Source: CAZLDI01 sp964558415
GTDB lineage: Bacteria > Chloroflexota > Dehalococcoidia > SM23-28-2 > RBG-16-64-32
Assembly: GCA_964558415.1 (NCBI GenBank)
Contig: CAZLDI010000003.1
Location: 1 to 64,000, forward strand
Direction of reading: 5' to 3'
Length of the DNA stretch: 64,000 bases
The first letter of the stretch is position 1. Each line of letters opens with the position of its first letter. The notes beneath the pieces were generated by a model, which did not search any database, was not told where the DNA came from, and saw nothing but the letters and a program-made list of their open reading frames with translations. A program made the translations under genes and the position numbers. Shown one piece after another: positions 46,957 through 55,897 of the stretch.

Positions 46957-48283
46957 GGAGCAGCCCGAACAAGACACTGCTGCCTGCGACCGCTGCGGCG
47001 GCGCTGGTTTCGTGCGCCGTTCGGTGCGATTGGGTCACCCTGACTTTGGCCGCGCCTTCCCCTGCGAGTGCACGCTCAACGAGCGGGACGACCAGAGGCG
47101 CTCCCGGCTCGAGCGCTACAGCGGCCTCGGCGCGCTCTCTCGCCTCACCTTTGCCAACCTCAGCCCGCGTGGCCGCAGCGCCAATCCCGCGCACCAACAG
47201 CGGTTCGCCACCGCTTCGGCCGCGGCTGAAGTCTTCGCTGAAGCGCCCGCGGGGTGGGTCGTCTTCAGCGGCCCCAGCGGCTGCGGCAAGACGCATCTCG
47301 CTGCCGCCATCGCCGGCCGCTGCATTGACAACGGCCAGGCCGCGATGTTTATGGTCGTCCCGGACCTGCTCGATCACCTGCGCTCGGCCTATCAGCCCGT
47401 GAGTGAGATACGCTACGACGAACTGTTCGAGATCGTGCGCAACGCGCCGCTGCTCGTGCTCGATGACCTCGGGGCGCAAAGTTCTACGCCCTGGGCAGAC
47501 GAGAAACTCTTCCAGATCATCAACCACCGCTACAGCGCCCAGCTCCCGACCGTCTTCACGACCAACCTTGACCCGGCCGACTTCGACGCGCGTATCCGCA
47601 GCAGGCTGACCGAGGAGACGCTCTCCCGGGTCTACCAACTGGAGTCCGGCGCCGGACAGGCTACAGGCGACCTTGATGCGCTGTCGCTGCCCCACCTGCG
47701 GTCGATGACGTTCAAGACGTTCGACCCGCGGATAGTACAGGTCGACGAGCGCGACGAGGCGGCCGTTATAGCCAATGCCCACCGGGAGGCGATGAAGTAC
47801 GCCGCAGACCCGAAGGACTGGCTCCTGATCGCCGGGGTGAGCGGACGCGGCAAGACGCGCCTGGCGGCGGCTATCGGCAACTATTGCCGCGAGGCCGGTG
47901 CCGGCGTGATGATGGTCGTCGTGCCCGACCTCCTGGACTGGCTGCGCGTAGGGTTCGGCCCCCAGAACCACAAGGCCTTCGACGGCATGTTCGAGCAGGT
48001 GCGGACGGTCCCGCTGCTCATCCTCGACGATCTGGGCGCGCAAAGTAGCACGCCCTGGGCCAACGAGAAGCTCTTCCAGCTCCTGAACTATCGCTATAAC
48101 GCGATGCTGCCGACAGTGATCACGACGAACGTCACAGCCGCCGAAATCGAAGACCGCATCCGCACGAGGCTGACAGATCCGCAGGCGAGCACGATCCTAC
48201 TGATGGGCCGCTTCGAGTTCTTCGCACGGCGACAACCGGCGCCCGCCGGCCCGGCACCGCGCGGCCGTCCGCGCAGATCGTAG
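46868..48283 (+). CDS. helicase loader with two tandem AAA+ domains (DnaC/DnaI-like)
   Basis: Protein of 471 aa. A Cys motif (CDRCGGAGFV with a later CEC, about 42-70) resembles the zinc-binding part of DnaI-type loaders. Two AAA+ modules follow (about 105-255 and 285-440). The Walker A motifs are GPSGCGKTHL and GVSGRGKTRL; the Walker B motifs are LLVLDDLGAQ and LLILDDLGAQ, each followed by SSTPWA(D/N)EKLFQ. Ordinary DnaC/DnaI have one AAA+ domain. The N-terminus MRSLGEILK resembles loader N-termini, so the 89-nt overlap with dnaD appears real. The likely partner is DnaB at 44804. Confidence 0.87.
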   Translation: MRSLGEILKSTGSSDVTSQANAGLSQSAAEEQPEQDTAACDRCGGAGFVRRSVRLGHPDFGRAFPCECTLNERDDQRRSRLERYSGLGALSRLTFANLSPRGRSANPAHQQRFATASAAAEVFAEAPAGWVVFSGPSGCGKTHLAAAIAGRCIDNGQAAMFMVVPDLLDHLRSAYQPVSEIRYDELFEIVRNAPLLVLDDLGAQSSTPWADEKLFQIINHRYSAQLPTVFTTNLDPADFDARIRSRLTEETLSRVYQLESGAGQATGDLDALSLPHLRSMTFKTFDPRIVQVDERDEAAVIANAHREAMKYAADPKDWLLIAGVSGRGKTRLAAAIGNYCREAGAGVMMVVVPDLLDWLRVGFGPQNHKAFDGMFEQVRTVPLLILDDLGAQSSTPWANEKLFQLLNYRYNAMLPTVITTNVTAAEIEDRIRTRLTDPQASTILLMGRFEFFARRQPAPAGPAPRGRPRRS

Positions 48284-48292
48284 GCAGGGGGT

Positions 48293-48790
48293 CTATTCGG
48301 CCTCTGCTTCGTGAGCCGCGACCCGCAGAAGAGCCTCCTCGTCCATTCGGTACGTATGCCACGTCTCATCCCGCCGCGCGCCGAGGCGTTCGTAGAAGTC
48401 GATCGCCAGCTTGTTCCAGGGCAGCGCCTCCCACTTGATCTCCATGCACTCCCGCCGTGCAGCCTCGACTGCTACGGCGCGGAATAGCGCCAGCCCGGCG
48501 CCCGAGCCGCGGAACTCCGGCAGGACAAAGATGTCTTCAAGGTACAGCGCCTTCCTGCCTTCGAACGTCGAATACTCCTCGAAGAACGCCACGTAGCCCA
48601 CGATCTCGCCGCGGGCTTCGGCGACGAGTGTGCGAAACGGCGGCTCCTCTCGGAACATGTCCCGAAGCACTCGCGCGGCCGCGTCTTCGTCCGGCCCCTC
48701 CAGCTTCTCGTAGTCCGCCAGTCCACGGATGAGCGCGATCAGCGCCGGGCCATCCTCCGGACGGGCGGTGCGGACTGTCAGGTCAGGCAT
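48293..48790 (-). CDS. GNAT N-acetyltransferase (diamine acetyltransferase-like)
   Basis: Acetyl-CoA-dependent transferase of 165 aa. VRTARPEDGPALIALIRGLA starts the fold, LEDIFVLPEFRGSGAGLALF is motif A with the CoA pyrophosphate loop, and WNKLAIDFYERLGA is the C-terminal motif. The arrangement is closest to spermidine/spermine or thialysine acetyltransferases (LEDIFV, ALPWN), but the substrate is unproven. It is the 3' gene of the minus-strand cluster; its start overlaps the end of the NUDIX gene by 8 nt. Confidence 0.88.
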   Translation of the reverse strand: MPDLTVRTARPEDGPALIALIRGLADYEKLEGPDEDAAARVLRDMFREEPPFRTLVAEARGEIVGYVAFFEEYSTFEGRKALYLEDIFVLPEFRGSGAGLALFRAVAVEAARRECMEIKWEALPWNKLAIDFYERLGARRDETWHTYRMDEEALLRVAAHEAEAE

Positions 48791-49334
48791 TTCGTGGTCT
48801 CCCGCCGGTACGCTTCTTGAGCCAGTCTTGCAAGGCCCAACGGGTCGTATCGTAGGCGAGGTCGCCCCAGGGGATCTCCGGCGGCGCGAACCAGCGCGTC
48901 TCCAGCGCTTCCCATCCCGGGGCCGGTCTGCCCGCGCCCACGCGGCCGCGATGGACGATCGATACTATCCCCGGTCCGTGTGGGCGGGGCCGCGAATATA
49001 TGCCCACCAGGCTCCCAACGCGCACGTTCAGCCCGGTCTCCTCCAGCGCCTCGCGGGCCGCGCACTCTTCGATGGTCTCGTCGATCTCCATAAACCCGCC
49101 CGGGAACGTCCAGGACCCGTATCGGGGCTCGATCGCCCGGCGCAAGAGCAGGATTCGCCCGCGCCGCTCCGGGATCACCCCCACCACCAGCTTCGGATTA
49201 ACATACAGGATGTGTCCGCGGTCGCAGACCAGCCGCGGGCGGTCTTCTGTTGGCAGCAGGCGGAAGATCAGCGGCGCGCCGCAGGACGGGCAGTAGTGCA
49301 GGTCGTTGCCCGACGTGACGACTTCGTCCGACAC
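48783..49334 (-). CDS. NUDIX hydrolase with zinc ribbon
   Basis: Protein of 183 aa. A zinc-ribbon-like start (YCPSCGAPL and a later CDRGH) precedes the NUDIX domain. The NUDIX box runs from GGFMEIDE to REALEETGL with the expected Gly, Glu, Arg and Glu-Glu residues. It resembles NADH-pyrophosphatase-like proteins without the N-terminal NudC domain. The GTG start shares one base with the stop of the upstream sugar dehydrogenase. The substrate could be an NDP-linked metabolite. Confidence 0.87.
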   Translation of the reverse strand: MSDEVVTSGNDLHYCPSCGAPLIFRLLPTEDRPRLVCDRGHILYVNPKLVVGVIPERRGRILLLRRAIEPRYGSWTFPGGFMEIDETIEECAAREALEETGLNVRVGSLVGIYSRPRPHGPGIVSIVHRGRVGAGRPAPGWEALETRWFAPPEIPWGDLAYDTTRWALQDWLKKRTGGRPRNA

Positions 49335-51052
49335 TAGTCGCGGGAAAGCCGGTAGATGGCGTCGCCGAACATGGCATTCTCGAACGTCAGCACCACCACT
49401 TCGCCGTCCGGCAGCTGTCCGAATGACGAGATGTTGTAGTCGGTGTCCACGAGTTGCACGGCTGCGCTGCCGTCTGCGGTGTTCACGGCCCATATTCTAC
49501 CGGTGCAATAGTCGCCGTAGATGAACCACCCGTTCAACTCCGGCATAGACGGCCCGCGATAGACGTAGCCGCCCGTCACTGAGCAACCAAGTGAGTGGCT
49601 GTACACCGAACGCGGGAACGTGAAGTTCCCCGCTGGACCGCAACCCGCGGGCTCGTAGACGGCGTTGCCTTCATAGCAATCCCAGCCGTAGTTCGCGCCG
49701 GACACGATCCGGTCGGTCTCCTCCCAGGCGCCCTGGCCCACGTCGGCGAGCCAGAGCTGCCCGGAGTAACTATCGAAGCCACCGCGCCACGGGTTGCGCA
49801 GGCCATAGGCGTAGATCTCGTCGGCGTTGCCGCCGGGGCCGTCCGCAAACGGGTTGGCGGGCGGGATCGTGTAGGTGCTCTGGCCGGTGACGTTGAGCCG
49901 CAGGACCTTCCCGAGTAGGACCGACAGGTTCTGGCTGTTCTCCTGTGGGTCGCCGAAGCTCCCGCCATCGCCCAGCGTCAGATAAAGGTACCCGTCCGGG
50001 CCAAACGCGATCTCGCCACCGTTGTGATTGTCCGCGAACTGCGGCACCGTGATGATCACGGTCTCGTCGCCCGGCGCATCCGCGTCCATCACCCCGCCGA
50101 CCACCTGGAACCGGCTGAGAACGCTGGGCTGCGGGCTTCCGCGCGTGTAATAGACGTACACACGGCCGTCCGATTGAAAGTCCGGCGAGAAGCGCAGGGC
50201 GAGCAGCCCCTCCTCGTTCCCTCCGCCTCCCGCAAACGCCGCTAGGTCTCCGTACAACGTCGGCGCGAACGCTCCGGTCAGTGATATTCGCCACACCTGC
50301 TGGTCTTGCTGGAGGACGACCACCGCCGCGTTTGGCGCGCCGGGGATCGGGACGATGGCGACCATCCGATTGAACGTAGCGGTCGGAATAGTCGCAGGCA
50401 GTTCGTACCCGTTCGCCGTTACCGGCCACGGGCAACGCGGCCCGCCGAACGCGCGGGCGCCTCCCAGCATCGGCGGGTACACGAGGCTGACTGAAGACAG
50501 GTCCTGGATGTTGATATCTGTTCCGAACGTCGAGCCCGGTATCAGGTCCCAGCGCACGTCTCCAAAGTTCGTGCCCACGTCCGTGCCGAAATAGCGGATG
50601 GGCGCGATGTAGCTGGCCAGGTCCTGGACGTTGATCCGGTTGAAGCTCGGAGCGGTCACCACAAAGTCCGCCGGAAAACCGTCGCTCCCGCAGGGGTCCT
50701 GGTCCCGATCATTGAGGCCGCCGAAGACGTGCATCTCCGCCGATCCAACGTAGCCGTCGCCGTCGCAGTCGAAGGCTGAAGCGCCGGGTGGCAAGAGTTC
50801 ATCAATGGCAGCGTCGCCGTCGTCGTCCACAGCGAGGAAGTTGTCATGCACGCGTTCGGGTCTGATACCCGGGTTCGTGGCGCTACCGCCGCAGTTCTGC
50901 TCAGCGACATCATTGACGCCATCGTTGTCTCCATCGGGGTCGCTTTGGGCGAGCGGGCGGGCGCTCGTCAACGACGGGCTGCTCCAGAGGATGGTTAGCA
51001 ACAGCGAGACAGCAGCGAGGAGGAAGATGGGTGTGCGCGGGGAAGCGATCAT
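49334..51052 (-). CDS. secreted PQQ-type sugar dehydrogenase-like protein with Ca-binding/dockerin-like region
   Basis: Protein of 572 aa with a signal peptide (about 1-33). A Ca-binding type-3-like repeat (DPDGDNDGVND, DGDGYVGSAE) and two dockerin-like segments (FNRINVQDLASYI; TDINIQDLSSVSLV) occupy about 38-190. From about 215 the six-bladed propeller of the soluble aldose/glucose dehydrogenase (GSDH) family follows: NHNGGEIAFGPDGYLYLTLG, YGLRNPWRGGFD, ADVGQGAWEE. It would oxidise sugars outside the membrane, if it binds PQQ. The Ca-binding prefix suggests cell-surface attachment. Confidence 0.85.
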   Translation of the reverse strand: MIASPRTPIFLLAAVSLLLTILWSSPSLTSARPLAQSDPDGDNDGVNDVAEQNCGGSATNPGIRPERVHDNFLAVDDDGDAAIDELLPPGASAFDCDGDGYVGSAEMHVFGGLNDRDQDPCGSDGFPADFVVTAPSFNRINVQDLASYIAPIRYFGTDVGTNFGDVRWDLIPGSTFGTDINIQDLSSVSLVYPPMLGGARAFGGPRCPWPVTANGYELPATIPTATFNRMVAIVPIPGAPNAAVVVLQQDQQVWRISLTGAFAPTLYGDLAAFAGGGGNEEGLLALRFSPDFQSDGRVYVYYTRGSPQPSVLSRFQVVGGVMDADAPGDETVIITVPQFADNHNGGEIAFGPDGYLYLTLGDGGSFGDPQENSQNLSVLLGKVLRLNVTGQSTYTIPPANPFADGPGGNADEIYAYGLRNPWRGGFDSYSGQLWLADVGQGAWEETDRIVSGANYGWDCYEGNAVYEPAGCGPAGNFTFPRSVYSHSLGCSVTGGYVYRGPSMPELNGWFIYGDYCTGRIWAVNTADGSAAVQLVDTDYNISSFGQLPDGEVVVLTFENAMFGDAIYRLSRD

Positions 51053-51143
51053 TGGGTTATTAGAAGACGTACCAGCGGACTCTCTTTAACTACACGATAC
51101 GGCGCAACGAGTTCTGGTGCGAGGATTCCACCTGATAGCGAGC

Positions 51144-51836
51144 CTACCTGCTCACCGCCTCCCCCTCGATCCACTCCTCACCGCCCTCCCAGACCTCCTT
51201 CTTCCAGATCGGGACCACTTCCTTGAAGCGGTCGACCAGCGCGTGGCACGCCTCGAACGCCTCCTTCCGGTGCGGCGACGACACGGCGACGAGCAGCGAG
51301 GTCTCGCCCACCTCCAACCGTCCAGTGCGGTGCTGAATCGCGATCCCGGTCACGGGCCAGCGCGCGCGTATCTCCTCCGCGATCTGCAGCATCACCTTCG
51401 TCGCCATCTCAGGGTAGGCGTCGTATTCCAGGTAAAGGACCCGGCGGCCCATGTTGTGATCGCGCACCACCCCATAGAACAGCGCTACAGCCCCGGCTTC
51501 GTCCCTCCGGACCTGCTCGACCAGGCGCGCGGGGTCGAGCGGACCGGCCGTGACCTCAAACAGCCCTTCGACCGGCTCAGGACGGACGGGGCTGCCGCCG
51601 CTGACGGGGGGGATGAGTGCGATCTCGTCGCCGTCTCGCAGTGGGTGGTCCGGGGGAACGTACTCCGCGTTCACGGAATACATCAAGCTTCCGTCCAGGC
51701 CGGCCAGCGCGGGATACCTGCGGCAGAGCAGCGCGTAGACTTCACCTGCGGTCAACCCCTCGCCCATCTCCACTTCGGTCTCTCGCGTGCCCGCCAGCTC
51801 GCTCAGGCGCGCGAACAGCCGCACCTTCGCCTTCAT
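51144..51836 (-). CDS. MoaD-MoaE fusion (MoaX-type molybdopterin synthase)
   Basis: Both subunits of molybdopterin synthase in one chain of 230 aa. Residues 1-81 are MoaD and end IALIPPVSGG (Gly80-Gly81). MoaD must end in a free Gly-Gly to become a thiocarboxylate, so cleavage after Gly81 is expected, as known for mycobacterial MoaX. The MoaE part (about 93-230) has GAVALFYGVVRDHNMGR, YLEYDAYPEMA and QHRTGRLEVGETSLL with the active-site Lys region VPIWKKE. The junction SPVRPEPVEGL (82-92) is encoded by a REP-like repeat. Confidence 0.93.
   Translation of the reverse strand: MKAKVRLFARLSELAGTRETEVEMGEGLTAGEVYALLCRRYPALAGLDGSLMYSVNAEYVPPDHPLRDGDEIALIPPVSGGSPVRPEPVEGLFEVTAGPLDPARLVEQVRRDEAGAVALFYGVVRDHNMGRRVLYLEYDAYPEMATKVMLQIAEEIRARWPVTGIAIQHRTGRLEVGETSLLVAVSSPHRKEAFEACHALVDRFKEVVPIWKKEVWEGGEEWIEGEAVSR
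51561..51593 (-). repeat. REP-like repeat at the MoaD-MoaE junction
   Basis: The plus strand reads CCCTTCGACCGGCTCAGGAC, related to the CCTTCGAC...GGCTCAGGA core of the 52-bp repeats at 5703 and 8397. It is translated as the linker immediately after the MoaD Gly-Gly. Confidence 0.6.
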
Positions 51837-51848
51837 CGCACCGCCAGT

Positions 51849-53153
51849 CTAGTGGACATTGCGCAGGCGCGGCAAGGTGAGCGCTGCTACTGCCACGGCA
51901 CCCGTGAGGGCGATGCCGATCGTAAAAGTCGCGGTGATCGCGCCGGCAGCCTCCGCGAACGCGCCGATGAAGACCCCGTTCGCCATCATGAAGGCCGGGT
52001 TCAGCCAAAGGAGCGACATCAGACGGCCGCGCACCTCGTTCGGCACGTGGTTCTGGATGATCGCGGAAGCGGATATGAACCCGAGGTTGAGGAGGCCGCC
52101 CATGAAGAACTGGATCACGCCGAACGTTACCAGGTCTCGCGTGCCGCCCCAGGCGATGAGCATCGCGCTTCCGCCCAGCATGCCGCCCAGGAAGATCAAC
52201 CCCTTGTGGCGGAAGTCCCGCGCCAGCGATAGTCCATAGGCGGCTGTAATCGCGCCGAAGCCCCACGCCGCGCCCACCGCGCCCCATTCGAACGCGCTGG
52301 CGTCCAGCACTTCCGGCAGCCAGTACGGGGACAGGTTGTAGACCGCACCACTGGCGAAGGCGCTGACCGTGAAGCCAATCGCCAGGACGCTGGCTATCTC
52401 GGCGTGCCGCCGTGCGTATCCAATCCCTTCGCCGATGTACGAGGCCACCGATGTCTGTGTCTGCAATTCCGTTCCTTTGTAGTGGATCAGCAGGAGGGAG
52501 ACCAGCACGGCGACGTGACCGATCAGGCTGAGCGCGAACGCCCCGCCGATACCCAGCAGGTCCAGCGCGCTGCCCGCAAAGAGCGGCGAGATCGCGAAGC
52601 TCGTTTGTAGCGCCGCCGTCGAAAAGGAGACGGCGCTGGTGATCTCGTTGCGGTCCACCACCTCGACGATGATCGCCTGTCGCGCCGGCAGGTCGAACGA
52701 CTGTGTGGCCGCGGTCGCGAAGAGCAGTAGAAACACCTGCCATATCTGGATGGCGTCGGCGAGTATCAGAACAGTGGTCAACCCGGTGACGACGAGCGCG
52801 GCGCTCTGAGTGGCGATCGCCAGTGTCCGGCGGTTCATTCGGTCCGCCATGGCGCCGCCCCACAGGGAGAAGATGATCACGCTCGTCCCGCGTGTCAGCC
52901 CCACCAACCCCAGCGTCAGCAGGACCGGGAACGAATCGCCGAGGACTCGGGGGAAGTATTCGTTGATGAGCTGGCCGATCGCCATGTATTGAAAGAGGAT
53001 CGTGCTGCTGGCCAGGAGCATGCCCGCGCACAAGATGCGAAAGTCGCGGTGCCGCAGCGCGGCCAGGCCCGCGATCCCCATATATGACGGCCGGACAGCC
53101 TCTGACTGCGCCGCCCGGCTGATGGCTGCTTCTTCGGCGGCTTCCAAACTCAC
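51849..53153 (-). CDS. MFS exporter (EntS/MFS_3-like)
   Basis: Membrane transporter of 434 aa with about 12 helices. The loop after TM2 has WGGAMADRMNRRTL, the typical GxxADRxxRR motif. RHRDFRILCAGMLLASS opens the first helix and QNHVPNEVRGRLMSLLW is the central motif. It resembles enterobactin-exporter-type MFS proteins, but the substrate is unknown. It lies 12 nt upstream of the MoaX-type gene on the same strand. Confidence 0.88.
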   Translation of the reverse strand: MSLEAAEEAAISRAAQSEAVRPSYMGIAGLAALRHRDFRILCAGMLLASSTILFQYMAIGQLINEYFPRVLGDSFPVLLTLGLVGLTRGTSVIIFSLWGGAMADRMNRRTLAIATQSAALVVTGLTTVLILADAIQIWQVFLLLFATAATQSFDLPARQAIIVEVVDRNEITSAVSFSTAALQTSFAISPLFAGSALDLLGIGGAFALSLIGHVAVLVSLLLIHYKGTELQTQTSVASYIGEGIGYARRHAEIASVLAIGFTVSAFASGAVYNLSPYWLPEVLDASAFEWGAVGAAWGFGAITAAYGLSLARDFRHKGLIFLGGMLGGSAMLIAWGGTRDLVTFGVIQFFMGGLLNLGFISASAIIQNHVPNEVRGRLMSLLWLNPAFMMANGVFIGAFAEAAGAITATFTIGIALTGAVAVAALTLPRLRNVH

Positions 53154-53252
53154 CTCCAGGCACTATTCTAAACTGCGGCCGTTGAGATTCCGGGAGCGGG
53201 CTGGTAGAGTGACCAGCGCGAGCAACAACCAGGACACCTCAGGAGAGCCAAG

Positions 53253-54512
53253 ATGGAGTTCCCGAAGAGCAGCGCGACAAGGGAGTGGGTATCGAACGAG
53301 ATCGACGATGCTCTGGCCGGAGACGCGGACTGGCGCGGCGGGCGCATCTGGAGCCTGGTTTATTTCGCCGGCGATGACGTGGCTGAGGTGATCACGGACG
53401 CCTACGCGAAAGCCATCTACACTAACGGACTGGGCCCAGCGGCGTTCCGAAGCCTCAAGCGCTTCGAGTCCGAGGTGATGGGGATGACGGCAGATCTTCT
53501 CGGCTTGCCCGCGGCGGTCGGGAACATCACCTCAGGCGGCACGGAGAGTATCCTGATGGCCGTGAAGACCGCGCGAGACTCCGCCCGGGCCGAACGCGGC
53601 ATCACCGAGCCGGAGATCGTAGTGCCGGTAACCGCGCACCCCGCGTTCGACAAGGCCGGCCAATACCTGGGTGTTAAGGTCGTGCGCACGCCCCTGCGCG
53701 CCGATCTGCGCGCCGACCCGGACGCGATCCGTGGGGCGGTGACGGTGAAAACGGTGCTTATAGTGGGTTCTGCCCCCTGTTACCCGTTCGGGCTGATCGA
53801 TCCGATCACCGAGATCGCCGATCTGGCCCAGGAGCGCGGCGTTCTCTGCCACGTCGATGCCTGCGTCGGTGGCTACCTCTTACCGTTCGTCAAGCGGTTG
53901 GGGTACCGGGTGCCGGCGTGGGATTTCAGCGTCCCGGGCGTGACTTCTATCTCCGCCGACCTTCACAAGTACGGCTACGCGGCCCGCGGCGCCTCGTCAA
54001 TCATGTACCGGGATGTCGCGCTCCGCCGTTATCAGCACTTCGTGCGGCAGGACTGGCCCGGCGGCTCGTACGGCTCACCGACGCTGGCTGGAAGCCGCCC
54101 GGGCGGAGCCGTCGCGGCCGCCTGGGCCGTCATGAACTACCTTGGCGCCGAAGGCTACACCCGCCTCGCGAAGGTGATCATGGATACGACCCGCTCCCTG
54201 ATCGACGGGGTCAACTCTATCAGGGGGCTTGAAGTCCTCGGCGAACCGGATATGAGCCTGTTCGCGTTCTCGTCTGATTCCATCGACGTTTACGCGGTGG
54301 CGGATGCACTAGCTCCGCACGGTTGGTTCCCGGACCGCCAGCACTCACCGCCCAGCCTGCATTGCATGGTTACGCCGGTCCACAAGGACGCAGCAGAGCC
54401 GTTCTTGGACGCCTTGAGGCAAGCTGTCGAATCCGCGCGAACGGACGGTGCGACAACACAGGCATCATCGGCCGTGTATGGGATGGCGGCTGAGGGCGAC
54501 CCGAAGCGCTGA
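53253..54512 (+). CDS. PLP-dependent lyase/decarboxylase (sphingosine-1-phosphate lyase-like)
   Basis: Fold-type I PLP enzyme of 419 aa in the group II decarboxylase/S1P lyase group. NITSGGTESILMAVKTARD binds the phosphate side, HVDACVGGYLLPF includes the Asp that contacts the pyridine, and SISADLHKYGYAARGAS holds the Schiff-base Lys. Bacterial homologues cleave phosphorylated sphingoid bases or act on related amino compounds; the substrate here is not certain. The stop overlaps the ATG of comF. Confidence 0.87.
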   Translation: MEFPKSSATREWVSNEIDDALAGDADWRGGRIWSLVYFAGDDVAEVITDAYAKAIYTNGLGPAAFRSLKRFESEVMGMTADLLGLPAAVGNITSGGTESILMAVKTARDSARAERGITEPEIVVPVTAHPAFDKAGQYLGVKVVRTPLRADLRADPDAIRGAVTVKTVLIVGSAPCYPFGLIDPITEIADLAQERGVLCHVDACVGGYLLPFVKRLGYRVPAWDFSVPGVTSISADLHKYGYAARGASSIMYRDVALRRYQHFVRQDWPGGSYGSPTLAGSRPGGAVAAAWAVMNYLGAEGYTRLAKVIMDTTRSLIDGVNSIRGLEVLGEPDMSLFAFSSDSIDVYAVADALAPHGWFPDRQHSPPSLHCMVTPVHKDAAEPFLDALRQAVESARTDGATTQASSAVYGMAAEGDPKR

Positions 54513-55228
54513 TGGCCGGACTCCGTACGGCATCCCGCCCGGGGTTAGCGGGCCTGTGGGACCGGGCCCTGGACGTGGTCTTTCCGCCGCGTTGCGTCGC
54601 CTGCAAAGCGTTCGGCGCGTTCATCTGCGAATTGTGCTACTCCTCCATGGCGGCCGCTGACGGTATGCGCTGCCCCGTCTGCTGGTCGCCGTCGGCGCGC
54701 GAGAGCGCCTGCGAGGATTGCCGCCGCCACCGCCCTGCATTCAGCGGCACGCGCGCGGCGTTCCGTTACGAAGGCGTCGTGCGAGACGCAGTGCACGCCT
54801 TCAAGTTCAAGGGAGTTTCGGCACTGGCGCCGCTGCTGGCAAACCAGATGGCTGCGTGCCTGGGTGACTGGAGCCCGCCGGTCGATGTCATCGCGCCGGT
54901 GCCGCTGGCAGGTGCGAGGTGCAGGACGCGAGGGTACAATCAGTCGGAGCTGCTGGCCAGGGAAGTATCGCGACTCTCCGGGTTTCCTCTGGATTCCAGG
55001 CTGTTAGTCAGAGTGCATGCTGGGGCGCCGCAGGCGCGTCAGGTGGGCGAAGGTTCGCGCTGGCGGAACGTGGTGGGCGCCTTCGCCGTCCGCAAGGCCG
55101 CGCCACCCGGCGTCCTATTGATCGACGACGTCATCACGACGGGCGCAACGCTGGACGCCTGCGCTCGCGTCTTGTTAGAAAAGGGCGCCGCGAACGTCTA
55201 TGCGCTTACGTTCGCGCGGGAAGACTAA
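54512..55228 (+). CDS. ComF family phosphoribosyltransferase-like protein
   Basis: Protein of 238 aa with an N-terminal four-Cys zinc region (CVACKAFGAFICELC and CPVCW...CEDC) and a C-terminal PRTase fold with VLLIDDVITTGATLDACA. YNQSELLAREVS is a ComF block. ComF acts in DNA uptake in competent bacteria, but the biochemistry is unclear. The ATG overlaps the preceding TGA. Confidence 0.92.
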   Translation: MAGLRTASRPGLAGLWDRALDVVFPPRCVACKAFGAFICELCYSSMAAADGMRCPVCWSPSARESACEDCRRHRPAFSGTRAAFRYEGVVRDAVHAFKFKGVSALAPLLANQMAACLGDWSPPVDVIAPVPLAGARCRTRGYNQSELLAREVSRLSGFPLDSRLLVRVHAGAPQARQVGEGSRWRNVVGAFAVRKAAPPGVLLIDDVITTGATLDACARVLLEKGAANVYALTFARED

Positions 55229-55246
55229 CGCCGCTGCGTAGCCTTG

Positions 55247-55276
55247 TTGTAGGGGCCTTCCGGCGCGCCTTACAAT
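55247..55276 (+). promoter_or_regulatory. promoter (TTGTAG-18-TACAAT) of the hpf gene
   Basis: TTGTAG at 55247-55252 and TACAAT at 55271-55276; the leader carries GGGGAGGTACGG before the ATG at 55325. Confidence 0.5.
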
Positions 55277-55324
55277 GAGACATCTGAACAAACCAGCCAG
55301 CATCCGGGGAGGTACGGCGTCCGT

Positions 55325-55897
55325 ATGGACATCATCTTTCGTGGCCAGCACCTGACGATCAGCGACGATTTCCGCAAGTATGCCACCGATCACCTGAGCA
55401 AGCTCACGCGGTACCTGCCGCTCGCGGATCATGCGATCGTGGACGTCCGGCGCGAGGCGAAGGCCGATGAGGGGCGCTATGTCGTCCAGGTCACCGTCAG
55501 TGCCAACGGAGCGTTCCTCCGTGCTGAGGAACGTAACTTCGAGCTGACGGCCGCAGTGGACGCGACGGTTCACGTGCTATCCCGCCAGGTTAAGCGCTTC
55601 AAGGAGAAGAAACTGCTGCGCAGCGAGAAGCGCGTCGACAAAGACCACCGCCTGCCCATAGAAGCGCCGCCGGAATTAGCCGACACCCTGCCCCCTGACG
55701 TCGAGATGGTGCTCGGCCACGTCGTCCGCCTGAAACGGTTCAAGATGAAGCCGATGACAGAAGCAGAGGCGATCGAGCAGATGGAAGCCCTGGGCCACGA
55801 CTTCTTCCTCTTCCAGGACGCTGACAAGGGCGAAATGGCCTTGCTCTACCGCCGCCAGGACGGCGACTACGGGATGATCCTCGAAGAGACTGCATGA
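55325..55897 (+). CDS. hpf: ribosome hibernation promoting factor, long form
   Basis: Protein of 190 aa. The N-terminal S30AE domain (about 1-100; MDIIFRGQHLTISDDFRKYA) binds the 30S decoding region. The C-terminal domain (about 128-190; VVRLKRFKMKPMTEAEAIEQ and GHDFFLFQDADKGEMALLYR) is the dimerisation module of long HPF, which makes 100S ribosomes in stationary phase. The stop overlaps the start of the PfkB gene (ATGA). Confidence 0.95.
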   Translation: MDIIFRGQHLTISDDFRKYATDHLSKLTRYLPLADHAIVDVRREAKADEGRYVVQVTVSANGAFLRAEERNFELTAAVDATVHVLSRQVKRFKEKKLLRSEKRVDKDHRLPIEAPPELADTLPPDVEMVLGHVVRLKRFKMKPMTEAEAIEQMEALGHDFFLFQDADKGEMALLYRRQDGDYGMILEETA

